DNA of 64,000 nucleotides from Lentzea sp. NBRC 102530. Its GTDB lineage: Bacteria > Actinomycetota > Actinomycetes > Mycobacteriales > Pseudonocardiaceae. This document shows, piece by piece, positions 34,501-41,704 of this stretch (within the stretch, counting starts at the first letter, position 1; each line of letters opens with the position of its first letter). Under the pieces are notes generated by a model, which saw only the letters and a list, made by a program, of their open reading frames with translations, made no database searches and had not been told where the DNA came from. A program made the position numbers and the translations under genes. The stretch lies in contig NZ_BSTF01000012.1 in assembly GCF_030269365.1 (NCBI RefSeq), positions 186,001 to 250,000 of the forward strand. The letters run 5' to 3'.

Positions 34501-34601
34501 AGTTCCGGGTCGTAGTCGCGGCGCCGCCCCTGCTGCCACCCAGCCTTGATCATGGTCGCCTCGATGGCGTCCTCGAACTTCAGCTCCGTGTGCACGGCCA
34601 T
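31554..34601 (-). CDS. hsdR: Type I restriction enzyme, R (translocase/nuclease) subunit
   Basis: The protein has 1015 aa, the normal size. The N-terminal nuclease domain has the PD-(D/E)xK set D141, E155, K157 (in KELDLALFV and TAELKNP). Walker A is HSAGSGKS with K318, and the DEAH box is at 425-428; later helicase motifs include TATPKP and QTLSRLNRTHP. It cleaves DNA after ATP-driven translocation when HsdM and HsdS find an unmethylated site. ATG 34601 follows GAGAGGAC. It is separated from hsdS by ~580 bp without a clear gene, so it probably has its own promoter, and it is followed directly by a kinase gene. All catalytic motifs look intact. Confidence 0.97.
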   Translation of the reverse strand: MAVHTELKFEDAIEATMIKAGWQQGRRRDYDPELGLDTEQLAAFVNATQADVWTQLRVHYGDSIGEARRAFARHVAKEIDKRGAVDVLRHGVRDRGHLIRLAYFRPAHTLADDALFLYEQNRLSVTRQLAYSGRDRGKELDLALFVNGIPVATAELKNPLTGQTVEDAKEQYRHCRDPRELLFAKRTLVHFAVDPDLVFLTTRLAREQTRFLPFNTGSAGPGSHGGAGNPPAEPGRYRTSYLWEEVWQPEAWLDILRRFVHMEEGTQLRGGRKPGPHSRNLIFPRYHQWHTVRSLVDHAAQHGAGQNYLVEHSAGSGKSNTIAWLAHRLSNLHGADDQQVFDKVVVITDRSVLDRQLQDTIYQFEHRAGVVSKISNKAEGSKSEQVAEKLAGETTKILIVTLQTFPYVLEKVDGLRGKRFAIIIDEAHSSQSGESAAALKRVLTKLGSDDIDEDNDPLTAAALARGQHDSLSYFAFTATPKPKTLELFGTRRGETWRPFHVYSMRQAIEEGFILDVLRNYVTYKTYWRLVGDDDHEVDQRKASAALARFAVLSPNSLEQRAELIVEHFVKHTRGRLGGRAKAMVVTRSREHAVKLYRKIKAYADMRGYEGCGVLVAFSGEVKVDNLDSDKVTEPSLNSFSEAALPKAFAYTRADDPNAATTPRPEYRILVVAEKYQTGFDQPLLTTMYVDKALKGVAAVQTLSRLNRTHPRKGQDDLFVLDLANEAEDVQQAFKPFFETTITNSTDPNLIYDAERAVMDHQLLVESEMEAFADEYLRAQQFTGEGTEWNHAHAALYRLTDPARDRFAQLLEDESEQAEAFRSDLRDYVRKYGFLAQVVGYPDRTLERLYVYGKMLLPRLPRRQDPGVDLGQVDLTHLRIGKTGEHNMALAAEGEQVLPGFTGEGGGAQQERPVSSLAELIAELNERFGSNLGESDLVRGPAEAAMSEPQVRAAAFANDEENFGHVFDEVFEDKLYERIENDTKAVQMFADDAQFNSELKSIARRYAYESLRRDVT

Positions 34602-35139
34602 CGGATCGTCCTCTCACTGGGCGACACTGCCGGCCCGTCGATCATTCAACGCCACCTTGGCGTGGCGGGCGGTGACCCGCATGTTGCGGAACGTCGTCAG
34701 CCGCCGAACGAGTGTTACTGGTTGTGGGCGTCAGGTCGACGCCATTCGAGACTTGTTGCGCTGTCAGCAGCTCGATGCCTAAATCCGTGGTGGTCTGCAC
34801 CGACCGATCCGCTGTAGATGCTGGTCTCACGCGCCCTGCCGCAACGGTCGCACCGACACAGGGAACTCGCTGTGATTGTGTTTCTCGGTGATGACCGACC
34901 ATTCGCCCCGGTGTCAGCGGGCGAATGCACTTGTACCGTCGGTCGTCCGGAAGCCCCACGGAATGACCGGGTCTGATGATGTGGATCTGGTGCGCCGCGG
35001 GCACGTGGTAGACGATGGAACCTGTGCTGGCGAAGTCTGTCCGGTGAACGCCGGCGCGCTCGACCCGAACAACCCCTGCGTTGAAACCGCCCGGCCTGCC
35101 GCAGCTCGAGACATCGGCCGGTTCGACCGCCTCTCGATC
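34602..35139. other. 540-bp stretch between hsdR and hsdS without a convincing gene
   Basis: Several short open frames exist on both strands. The best, on the minus strand at 34930-34715 (71 codons), has a CRCDRCGR zinc-finger-like motif but a poor start and no recognisable family. A small hairpin GGCGTC/GACGCC lies at 34727-34743. The stretch should hold the hsdR promoter (minus strand) and may contain a decayed gene. Confidence 0.5.
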
Positions 35140-35174
35140 AGAGGCCGCGCCTCTGCTCGTCGTGCGCGGCCTCT
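35140..35174 (-). terminator. Hairpin after hsdS
   Basis: AGAGGCCGCGC (35140-35150) pairs perfectly with GCGCGGCCTCT (35164-35174), 13-base loop. On the minus strand it begins 10 bases after the hsdS stop. No T-run follows. It would separate the hsdM-hsdS transcript from hsdR. Confidence 0.6.
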
Positions 35175-35183
35175 GCCTACAAA

Positions 35184-36407
35184 TCAATGCACTCCGGACC
35201 GCGCCGTCGTCACGTCGAGTTGGCCTGTGACAGCAGCAGTGATCAACGCCTGTCGTCGTTCAGTCAGCAGCTTTATCTGCTGGTTGAGGGTGGTCGCCAG
35301 CTCTGAAATTTTTGTAATTTCCTGAGTGGTTGCATGAGCTCGTCTTTTTTGTTCACTCAAGCTTGGAAGTGGAACGCGGAACGCCAGGATTTTCGAGGCG
35401 CTGGTTGATGCTAGATTGGTCGTTTTAGCCCCCGTCATTTCGAAGTAGGATCGAGCCAGTGTGGTCCTGGTCAGAAGTGCGAGGTAGTGGCCGGAAATTC
35501 GTGGTCCGGGACGGACTGCGAATACATGGTTCTGATGCAGGCATCCGTCAATTTCGCCTGACCACAAGGTGCCCCGTCCGAGCTTGTCGATATCCCCTCC
35601 TTCCGTCATGAGGACGTCGCCGAATCGCAATTCTGCGCGCTTGGCCTGTGGCCGGTCGACCAGGATGGAGGTGACGTCCGTCAGATCGAGTCCATCCGCC
35701 TTTACGTTTGCGACTCGAAGGTAGGGGCGAAGCTCGCTGTTGTCGGTTTTGCGACTGCTGTCGACCGTGACTCCTGTTTGGATCCTGCACAGGCGCGACA
35801 GCGCTACCCGCTGGTCTGTTTCTGTCACCATGTATCGATCAATAACTGCACGTTCACGCTCGGCGAGCAGGCTGAGCTGAACGCTTCGCAGGCGCTTGAC
35901 CTTATCTATTTTGGAAGTTTCGGCGTCGAGGAAGTCGGCGATCCGTCGCTGTTCTTGCATTGACATTCTGGCCACTGGGAAGTCGCGTATGAAGTCTTCG
36001 GGAACTCGTTGGAGTCCGGCAACTCCTTGAAAGGAGGCGACGCCCATCGACAGGAATGGTGTCGACGTCACCACATATCGAAGAAAGCGGGACTCTGTCC
36101 CTTGCTTTGGTCTCAATATGTGAAGTTCAGTGCTTCCGGCTCCTGCGTTGTTCGTAAGAACGCTCATGATCGCGGATCGACCCGCTTGAAATGTCGGAGT
36201 CACTTTCGGGACTATTATGTCATTTTCTTGGAACCGGGTGTACCCGGTTGAGACTTCACTCTTGGGGCGCGTTCGGCTCATGTCCAGCCTGTGGTCGGCC
36301 CAGACTGCTTCTAGCGGCATGAAGGTGACGTGCTCGTCCGGCGAAAGACGGTCGAATCTGGGAGTGGACGGGTTGACCTCGGCGAGGTGCCGGATGCGGA
36401 GGCTCAT
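35184..36407 (-). CDS. hsdS: Type I restriction-modification specificity subunit
   Basis: The protein has 407 aa from ATG 36407, overlapping the hsdM stop (ATGA). It has two target-recognition domains, each followed by a long conserved helix: TRD1 ~1-165 with helix DFPVARMSMQEQRRIADFLD; TRD2 ~200-350 with helix FRVPLPSLSEQKRRAHATTQ. The second helix runs to QQIKLLTERRQALITAAVTGQLD, a typical HsdS ending. The base composition of 35,260-36,260 is clearly AT-richer than the flanks, with several poly-T/A runs, which suggests TRD exchange with a less GC-rich source. The DNA target cannot be read from the sequence. Confidence 0.95.
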   Translation of the reverse strand: MSLRIRHLAEVNPSTPRFDRLSPDEHVTFMPLEAVWADHRLDMSRTRPKSEVSTGYTRFQENDIIVPKVTPTFQAGRSAIMSVLTNNAGAGSTELHILRPKQGTESRFLRYVVTSTPFLSMGVASFQGVAGLQRVPEDFIRDFPVARMSMQEQRRIADFLDAETSKIDKVKRLRSVQLSLLAERERAVIDRYMVTETDQRVALSRLCRIQTGVTVDSSRKTDNSELRPYLRVANVKADGLDLTDVTSILVDRPQAKRAELRFGDVLMTEGGDIDKLGRGTLWSGEIDGCLHQNHVFAVRPGPRISGHYLALLTRTTLARSYFEMTGAKTTNLASTSASKILAFRVPLPSLSEQKRRAHATTQEITKISELATTLNQQIKLLTERRQALITAAVTGQLDVTTARSGVH

Positions 36408-38380
36408 TGCGTCACCTCGCTCAGCAGGAGCTGGATCTGCGCTTCCAGATCCTTCAATTCGGTATCGATCTCGTCGAGCGGCCGCGGCGGCGTGTACTTG
36501 TAGAAATGGCGCGTGAACGGGATCTCGTAGCCCACTTTGGTCTTCGTGTGATCCACCCATGCGTCCGCCACATGTGGCAGGACCTCGCGGGCCATGTACG
36601 CGTCGATGTCCTCATCCATTGGGACGTTCTCGTTGTCGCGCAGGTCCGGGTCGGGCAGAGGGTTGCCTTTGGCGTCGGTCTGCAACTCGCCGTCGGGGTC
36701 GCTGATCGACACCGCGGCCCAGATGGCCTTGTCGACGGCCACGGGCAGTTTGCCAAGCGGCGCCAGCGTCTCCTTCAACGTCTTCGCGAAGTCGATCTTA
36801 CGCTTCGCGGCTGGTCGGTCGACCAGGCCACGCAGGGCCTCGACCAGCTTGTCCCGGCTCTCGTACTTGGCCAGTGGCTTTGCGTCTTCCAGCTCGGTGA
36901 GGGCTTCCTCGGTGATCTCGAAGCGGAGCTTCAGTGGTCGTTCCACGGTGATGCGCTGGTAGCCGAAATCCCTGGGAGCGAAGACCTTCACCTTCTCGTG
37001 CATCGGGTGCTCGGTGTCCTCTGCGGCGGTCAAAGCCCTCGCATACAGCTCGGTGAGCTCCGCAATGCCCTGCTCCGGGACGTACTTGCGCTTGTCGCCC
37101 AACGACTTGCGCATCTTCGACCAGTGCTCGCGCGCGTCGAGCAGGATCACCTTGCCTCGGTGCGCCTCGTCCTTGCGGTTGGTGAGAATCCAGAAGTACG
37201 TGGAGATGCCGGTGTTGTAGAAGAGCTGGTCCGGTAGTGCGACAACTGCTTCCAGCCAGTCGTTCTCCAGAATCCATTGGCGGATCTTCGACTCGCCTGA
37301 CTCGGCGGCGCCGCTGAACAGCGGCGAGCCGTTGAAGACGATCGCGAGGCGTGAGCCGCCCTGCTCCGGCTTCTTCATGTGGTGGATCATGTGCTGGAGG
37401 AACATCAGCGAGCCGTCGTTGATTCGCGGTAGCCCCGCGCCGAACCGACCTGCGTATCCGATCTTCGCTTCGGCCTCGACGTCGTCCTTGACCTTCTTCC
37501 ATTCCACCCCGAACGGCGGGTTGGCGAGTAGGTAGTCGAACGTCTTGCCGTAATGCTTGTCGTGGCTGAACGAGTTGCCGAGCTGGATGTTCGACGAGTT
37601 CTCGCCCCTGATCATCATGTCTGACTTGCAGATGGCGTAGGACTCGGCGTTGAGCTCCTGGCCATGCGGTACGACCGTGGCTTGCGGGTTGTGTTTGAGG
37701 ATGAACTCCTCGGCAGCGGTGAGCATCCCGCCTGTTCCGCACGCCGGGTCCAGCACGGTCTTCACCACGCCGGGCGTCGTCAAGTCCTGCTCGTCCGGGG
37801 CGAGGAGGAGGTTCACCATCAGTTCGATGACCTCACGCGGCGTGAAGTGCTCGCCGGCGGTCTCGTTCGAGATTTCCGAGAACCGCCGAATCAGCTCCTC
37901 GAACGCGTAGCCCATCTGGTGGTTGTCCACCGCTATCGGCCTGAGATCGATCTCCGCGAACTTCGAGGCGACCTGGTAGGTCAGGCCGGCTCCGTCGAGG
38001 CGGCTCAGCTGAGCGGTGAACTCGTACGCTTCGAAGATCTCCCGGGCGTTCTCTGAGAACGCGCCGATGTAGGACTTGAGATTGTTCGCGACGTTGTCCT
38101 GGTCGCGTACCGCGGACTGGAAGTCGAGCTTCGAGGTGTTGTAGAAGCTGAGTCCGCCAGTCGCGCGTTTGAGCATCGCGAGGTTCTGCACGCCCTGAGC
38201 TGCGAGCTTGGCCTTGCGCGCCAGCACGGCTTCCTTGGTCGGCGCGAGCACGCAGTCGAGTCGGCGCAACACCGTGAACGGCAGGATGACCTTGCCGTAC
38301 TCGGACTGCTTGTAGTCGCCGCGCAACAGGTCGGCCACCGACCAGATGAGGCTTGCCAACCTCGTGTGCGTACTGCTCAC
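36404..38380 (-). CDS. hsdM: Type I restriction-modification DNA methyltransferase (M) subunit
   Basis: The protein has 658 aa from GTG 38380, after AAGGGAGA. It adds N6-methyl-adenine together with HsdS. The N-terminal HsdM_N helical domain begins LASLIWSVADLLRGDYKQSEYGKV. The SAM-binding motif is VLDPACGTGGML, and the catalytic NPPF is at 287-290 (LLANPPFGVEW). The C-terminal extension (~470-658) is longer than in E. coli HsdM and ends in a coiled region (DEIDTELKDLEAQIQLLL). It lies 60 bases after a second N6-methylase gene and overlaps hsdS. Confidence 0.97.
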   Translation of the reverse strand: MSSTHTRLASLIWSVADLLRGDYKQSEYGKVILPFTVLRRLDCVLAPTKEAVLARKAKLAAQGVQNLAMLKRATGGLSFYNTSKLDFQSAVRDQDNVANNLKSYIGAFSENAREIFEAYEFTAQLSRLDGAGLTYQVASKFAEIDLRPIAVDNHQMGYAFEELIRRFSEISNETAGEHFTPREVIELMVNLLLAPDEQDLTTPGVVKTVLDPACGTGGMLTAAEEFILKHNPQATVVPHGQELNAESYAICKSDMMIRGENSSNIQLGNSFSHDKHYGKTFDYLLANPPFGVEWKKVKDDVEAEAKIGYAGRFGAGLPRINDGSLMFLQHMIHHMKKPEQGGSRLAIVFNGSPLFSGAAESGESKIRQWILENDWLEAVVALPDQLFYNTGISTYFWILTNRKDEAHRGKVILLDAREHWSKMRKSLGDKRKYVPEQGIAELTELYARALTAAEDTEHPMHEKVKVFAPRDFGYQRITVERPLKLRFEITEEALTELEDAKPLAKYESRDKLVEALRGLVDRPAAKRKIDFAKTLKETLAPLGKLPVAVDKAIWAAVSISDPDGELQTDAKGNPLPDPDLRDNENVPMDEDIDAYMAREVLPHVADAWVDHTKTKVGYEIPFTRHFYKYTPPRPLDEIDTELKDLEAQIQLLLSEVTQ

Positions 38381-38440
38381 AAATTCTCCCTTGGGGTTCG
38401 GGGGACTTCCGGCATGTCGTCAGGGCAACAGAGGACGTTT

Positions 38441-40342
38441 CTACTCGGGTGGCTCCACGGCTCCGCGAGCGAGTCCTTCAGTCAACTGGTGGGCCAGGTC
38501 GGCGCCCAGCGAGGCGGCGACGCGCAGTTTCGACTGGAACGCGTCGAGCCGCTGGAATGCTGCGCCGAGCTGTCGCTGCCGGTCCAGATCCAGCACCGGT
38601 ACCTCGATGCGGCGCAGGTCGATCCTGCGGGAACCCGAGGACGTCGTGCTGCTCGACCTGGCGTCGCTGTTGACGCGGATCTGGGCTGCGAGGAAGTGCA
38701 CGTCCAACTGCTTCGGGTCTACCCGGATGAGGGTCAGGCCTGGCCCGAGGACGAGTCCGTCGGTGTCGATCACCCGGTTCGGGTGTTGTTGTTCAACGAC
38801 GACCAGCGGCACCACCAGGTCACCGGGAATCAGGTGGATGGGGTCGTGTTCGTCCGTTCCACCGAAGCGACCCTCCGGTTCGCTCCCGATCACCACGTCA
38901 CGTCCGGTCAGCACCGGCGGACCCGAACCGGCCTCGTCCACGGGCAGCGGCCCGACGTGCTGGCGTACCACCAGTGCGCCCGCGCGCGCGAGATCGTTGA
39001 TCGTTGTGGTCGCCTGCGGTCCTCGTCTGCTGCCAGAGAACTCCGGCAGCAGGCCGCCGAGCTCCTCCAGCAGTCGAGCCAGGTCCTGTCTGGTGCGTTC
39101 GAGCGTGCGGGGGTCCAGTGTCGATTGCGGCTGCGGCAGGTGCCGGGCGGGGGTGAGGTCGACGTCTTGGTCGAGCAGGTGAATCGGCTCGAAAACCTGC
39201 TGCGTGCCCGAGACCTCCTTCACCGTTCCGGTGTTCCCGAACTCGCGCCATGCGTCCACCACCTCGTCGCGGAGGGCGGGCCAGTCCACCTGCCCGCGCC
39301 GTGACGGCTGGTGGTGGCTCATGTCCATGAGCAGGACCGGGCCGACGCCACCGGAGTCCGGTTTGCGCAGCACCCACAGATGAATCGGAATGCCGGTGGA
39401 CATCAGCACCCCGGCAGGCAACGCGATCACCGCACGGACCACGCCCCGGCGCAGCAGCGCTTGTCGAATCACTCGTCCCGACCGGCGGAAGGCCACACCA
39501 GCCGGGAGTGCCAGCACCACCGAGCCTCCCGGCTTCACGTGGGCGAGGCAGTGCTGCACCCACGCCAGCTCGGGTTCACCTTTCAACGGGTACCCGTACT
39601 CCCAGCGCGGGTCCATACCCAGCTCGTCGTGCCCCCAGTCCCTGTAACCGAAGGGTGGATCGCATACGACGGCGTCGGCCTGCAGGTCCGTGAACGCGTC
39701 GGCGCGCAGTGCGTCACCCGTCGCGATGTCCGCCGGCACCGGCTCCGCCAGCCGTGCCCTGGCCAACCTCGCCAACGTGGAGTGAATCTCCTGGCCGACC
39801 AGACGGTCTGCTCCAGAGAGTCCTGCGGCTCGCAGGATGTTCCCCGCGCCGCATGCCGGATCGAACACTGTGCCGATCACCGGGGCGGTGAGTTCGACCA
39901 TCAGCCGAGCCAGGTCAGTCGGAGTTACCAGGTGCTGGCGCTGCTGCCGGTCGAGGACCCGCCCGGTGAGCGACTCCACGAGGTCGTCAAGCGGCAGCTC
40001 GGTCAGGTCGTCGAGCAGGTGCCGGATCTCGTTGGGCAGTTCGGCCGCGAGCGGGTTGCGCAGATGGGTCGCCACGTCGGCGACCAGTTCCAGGGCGTCC
40101 GTGTCGTGTCGACCGGCGTTCAGCGCGAGCCACAGGGCGTCCGCAGGTTCGCTGTCGCTCAGCTTCCGCTGTCTGCGCAGCCAGCGTTCGACCTCGACAA
40201 GGCGGAACGCTGGAGAACTTCCGGGGCCGGTCACCGGCTCGGGAAAGTCCGAGTACCGCTTTCGCCAGTTTCCCACTGCGGCTCTGCCCACGTTCGCCAA
40301 CCGGGCGATCTCCGCAGCCGTCACCAGCGTGTCTTCCGGCAT
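38441..40342 (-). CDS. HTH-N6-adenine methylase with S-like C-terminus
   Basis: The protein has 633 aa from ATG 40342, after GGGAGG. Residues ~5-60 form a MerR/excisionase-like helix-turn-helix (TAAEIARLANVGRAAVGNWRKRY, then FRLVEVERWLRRQRK). The methylase domain carries the SAM motif DPACGAGN at 161-168 and catalytic DPPF at 228-231. After ~residue 440 the protein resembles an HsdS half: a recognition-like region followed by the helix VPVLDLDRQRQLGAAFQRLDAF. It thus looks like a self-contained M-S methylase of the N-6 DNA methylase type common in actinomycetes. It is first in the operon before hsdM, so it may add a second methylation pattern or regulate the locus. Confidence 0.85.
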   Translation of the reverse strand: MPEDTLVTAAEIARLANVGRAAVGNWRKRYSDFPEPVTGPGSSPAFRLVEVERWLRRQRKLSDSEPADALWLALNAGRHDTDALELVADVATHLRNPLAAELPNEIRHLLDDLTELPLDDLVESLTGRVLDRQQRQHLVTPTDLARLMVELTAPVIGTVFDPACGAGNILRAAGLSGADRLVGQEIHSTLARLARARLAEPVPADIATGDALRADAFTDLQADAVVCDPPFGYRDWGHDELGMDPRWEYGYPLKGEPELAWVQHCLAHVKPGGSVVLALPAGVAFRRSGRVIRQALLRRGVVRAVIALPAGVLMSTGIPIHLWVLRKPDSGGVGPVLLMDMSHHQPSRRGQVDWPALRDEVVDAWREFGNTGTVKEVSGTQQVFEPIHLLDQDVDLTPARHLPQPQSTLDPRTLERTRQDLARLLEELGGLLPEFSGSRRGPQATTTINDLARAGALVVRQHVGPLPVDEAGSGPPVLTGRDVVIGSEPEGRFGGTDEHDPIHLIPGDLVVPLVVVEQQHPNRVIDTDGLVLGPGLTLIRVDPKQLDVHFLAAQIRVNSDARSSSTTSSGSRRIDLRRIEVPVLDLDRQRQLGAAFQRLDAFQSKLRVAASLGADLAHQLTEGLARGAVEPPE

Positions 40343-40384
40343 GCACACCTCCCTGAGGAATGTCTGTGAGCCTAGCGCACACCA

Positions 40385-40418
40385 TATGTGTTGTTGACTG
40401 TGTACATCGGTATGTGTT
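40385..40418. repeat. Direct repeat TATGTGTT in the AT-rich divergent promoter region
   Basis: TATGTGTT occurs at 40385-40392 and 40411-40418, 26 bases apart, in an AT-rich stretch (40379-40424) between the divergent HTH-methylase and sigma-factor genes. A TTGACT box lies between the copies (40394-40399). Spacing suggests a regulator site for one or both genes; the HTH-methylase itself is a candidate binder. Confidence 0.4.
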
Positions 40419-40469
40419 TGCATGACTGCGTCAACATCAAAACCATGGGTTCCTGTTGGAGGACTCCTG

Positions 40470-41051
40470 ATGACGTCCCTCATCGACTCCGACGCGGCCT
40501 ACGGCGTCTTCGTCGAGGCCGCGGTGCGGGGAGATCGGCAAGCGACCAGCGAGCTGCTTGCCCGTCTGCAGCCTCGCGTCGTCCGCTACTGCCGGGCCCG
40601 GATCATCGGCAGCGGCACTGATGCGTCCGCCGACGACGTAGCGCAGGAAACCCTGTTCGCGGTGCTGACCGCGCTGCCGTCGTACCGGAACGAAGGGCAC
40701 GGGTTCGGCGCCTTCGTCTTCGGCATCGCCGGACGCAAGGTTGCCGACTTCTACCGCAGGAAGGGCCGGGATCGGACGACGCCTGCGGCCGAACTTCCCG
40801 ATGTTCAGGACGAGTGCGGCGGCCCTGAGCAGAGTGCGTTGCGGGCGGAGTTGGTGCGGAAGGTTCAGGGGATGCTGGGAACGCTGAGCGAGAGTCAGCG
40901 CGACATCTTGGTGTGCCGGCTGGTGGTCGGCCTGTCCGCAAAAGAGACGGCGGACCTGCTGTCGACGACGCCGGGCGCCGTCCGCGTCGCCCAGCATCGC
41001 GCCCTGGAGAAGCTCCGCGGTCTGCTCGGAATCAAGCCTCGGCCGGTGTAG
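40470..41051 (+). CDS. Sigma-70 family factor, SigD/ShbA-like
   Basis: The protein has 193 aa from ATG 40470, 7 bases after GGAGG. Region 2 is visible as LLARLQPRVVRYCRARI then DDVAQETLFAVLTALPSY with GAFVFGIAGRKVADFYRR, and region 4 as LSESQRDILVCRLVVGLSAKETADLL then TPGAVRVAQHRALEKLRGLL. The spacing and motifs match the SigD (mycobacteria)/ShbA (Streptomyces) group, a small two-domain sigma; ShbA drives transcription of the principal sigma gene in S. griseus (family knowledge). No anti-sigma gene is adjacent. It diverges from the restriction operon with 127 bp between starts. Confidence 0.9.
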   Translation: MTSLIDSDAAYGVFVEAAVRGDRQATSELLARLQPRVVRYCRARIIGSGTDASADDVAQETLFAVLTALPSYRNEGHGFGAFVFGIAGRKVADFYRRKGRDRTTPAAELPDVQDECGGPEQSALRAELVRKVQGMLGTLSESQRDILVCRLVVGLSAKETADLLSTTPGAVRVAQHRALEKLRGLLGIKPRPV

Positions 41052-41240
41052 CCGCGCGGTCCGGACGCTACATGTGGTCGGCCTGGGTTGATGTTGCGGA
41101 TGACCGGCCCGTCAAGGTGGTTGCCGTTCGGAATCGTGCTGCGCTTCAGGTCTTTCAGGAAATTTTCGAAGATCGGGTGCGCGACGCAGCGGGCGTTGGA
41201 GCTGTCCGGGTTTGCACTCGTTTCTGGGTGGGATGACTTG

Positions 41241-41340
41241 CTACACGTAGGTGTAGGCGTTCGTTCTGCGGCAGGACCCCGGGTATGCGCAGAAGTCCCA
41301 CTTCTGCTTCTCGTGGGACTTGAAGTCCTTGCCGTTCAAG
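41241..41340 (+). other. Run of four hairpins in unassigned intergenic DNA, possible structured RNA
   Basis: Four perfect inverted repeats follow each other: CTACAC/GTGTAG (41241-41256), TTCTGCG/CGCAGAA (41264-41294), AAGTCCCAC/GTGGGACTT (41293-41321) and CTTGAA/TTCAAG (41319-41340). The third can be replaced by AGAAGT/ACTTCT (41291-41305) or GGACTT/AAGTCC (41316-41328), so alternative folds exist. No protein family fits the local open frames. The strand is not determined. Confidence 0.35.
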
Positions 41341-41704
41341 GGAAGTCGGTAGAATGACCATGCCGCTTCGGTGTGGACGATGAACGAACGAGACCCGCGA
41401 GGTTCAGATCCTGGAAGTCACCCGATGCGCTCGACGCAGCTGGTCAGACGGCTCCATGAGCCACTATGCGTCAGGCGATGTGCTGGCGCAGCATGGCTAA
41501 CAGGTCCAACGCGAGGAATGCGCCTGTGCCGAGGTCCTGGCGAAGTGGAAGTGTCGCTCCAGTCTTTCGGCGGCGCTTCCATCAATGCTGTAACCGATTC
41601 GTCGAACCGCAGTCGACTGTTCTTGCGAGGAAGGTCTTGTCGTTCGGCTGAACGTGGTGAAGGACGGGTCGATGTAAATGTTCACGTGGTGGCTCGGTTC
41701 CACG
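41341..41704. other. Intergenic remainder between the sigma gene and the DnaJ-NERD gene
   Basis: Short open frames on both strands (for example 41497-41703 minus and 41466-41651 plus) have no recognisable domain and poor starts. The composition is AT-richer than the flanks. It could be a degraded gene; I see no insertion-sequence ends. Confidence 0.4.

Noticed and set aside
34642..35187. Minus-strand frame of 181 codons between hsdS and hsdR
   Set aside because: No recognised domain, it overlaps the hsdS stop and the terminator hairpin, and codon use is not convincing. Treated as unassigned DNA.
41088..41357. Plus-strand frame of 89 codons after the sigma gene
   Set aside because: The hairpin series runs through it, it has no family match, and other frames are equally open.
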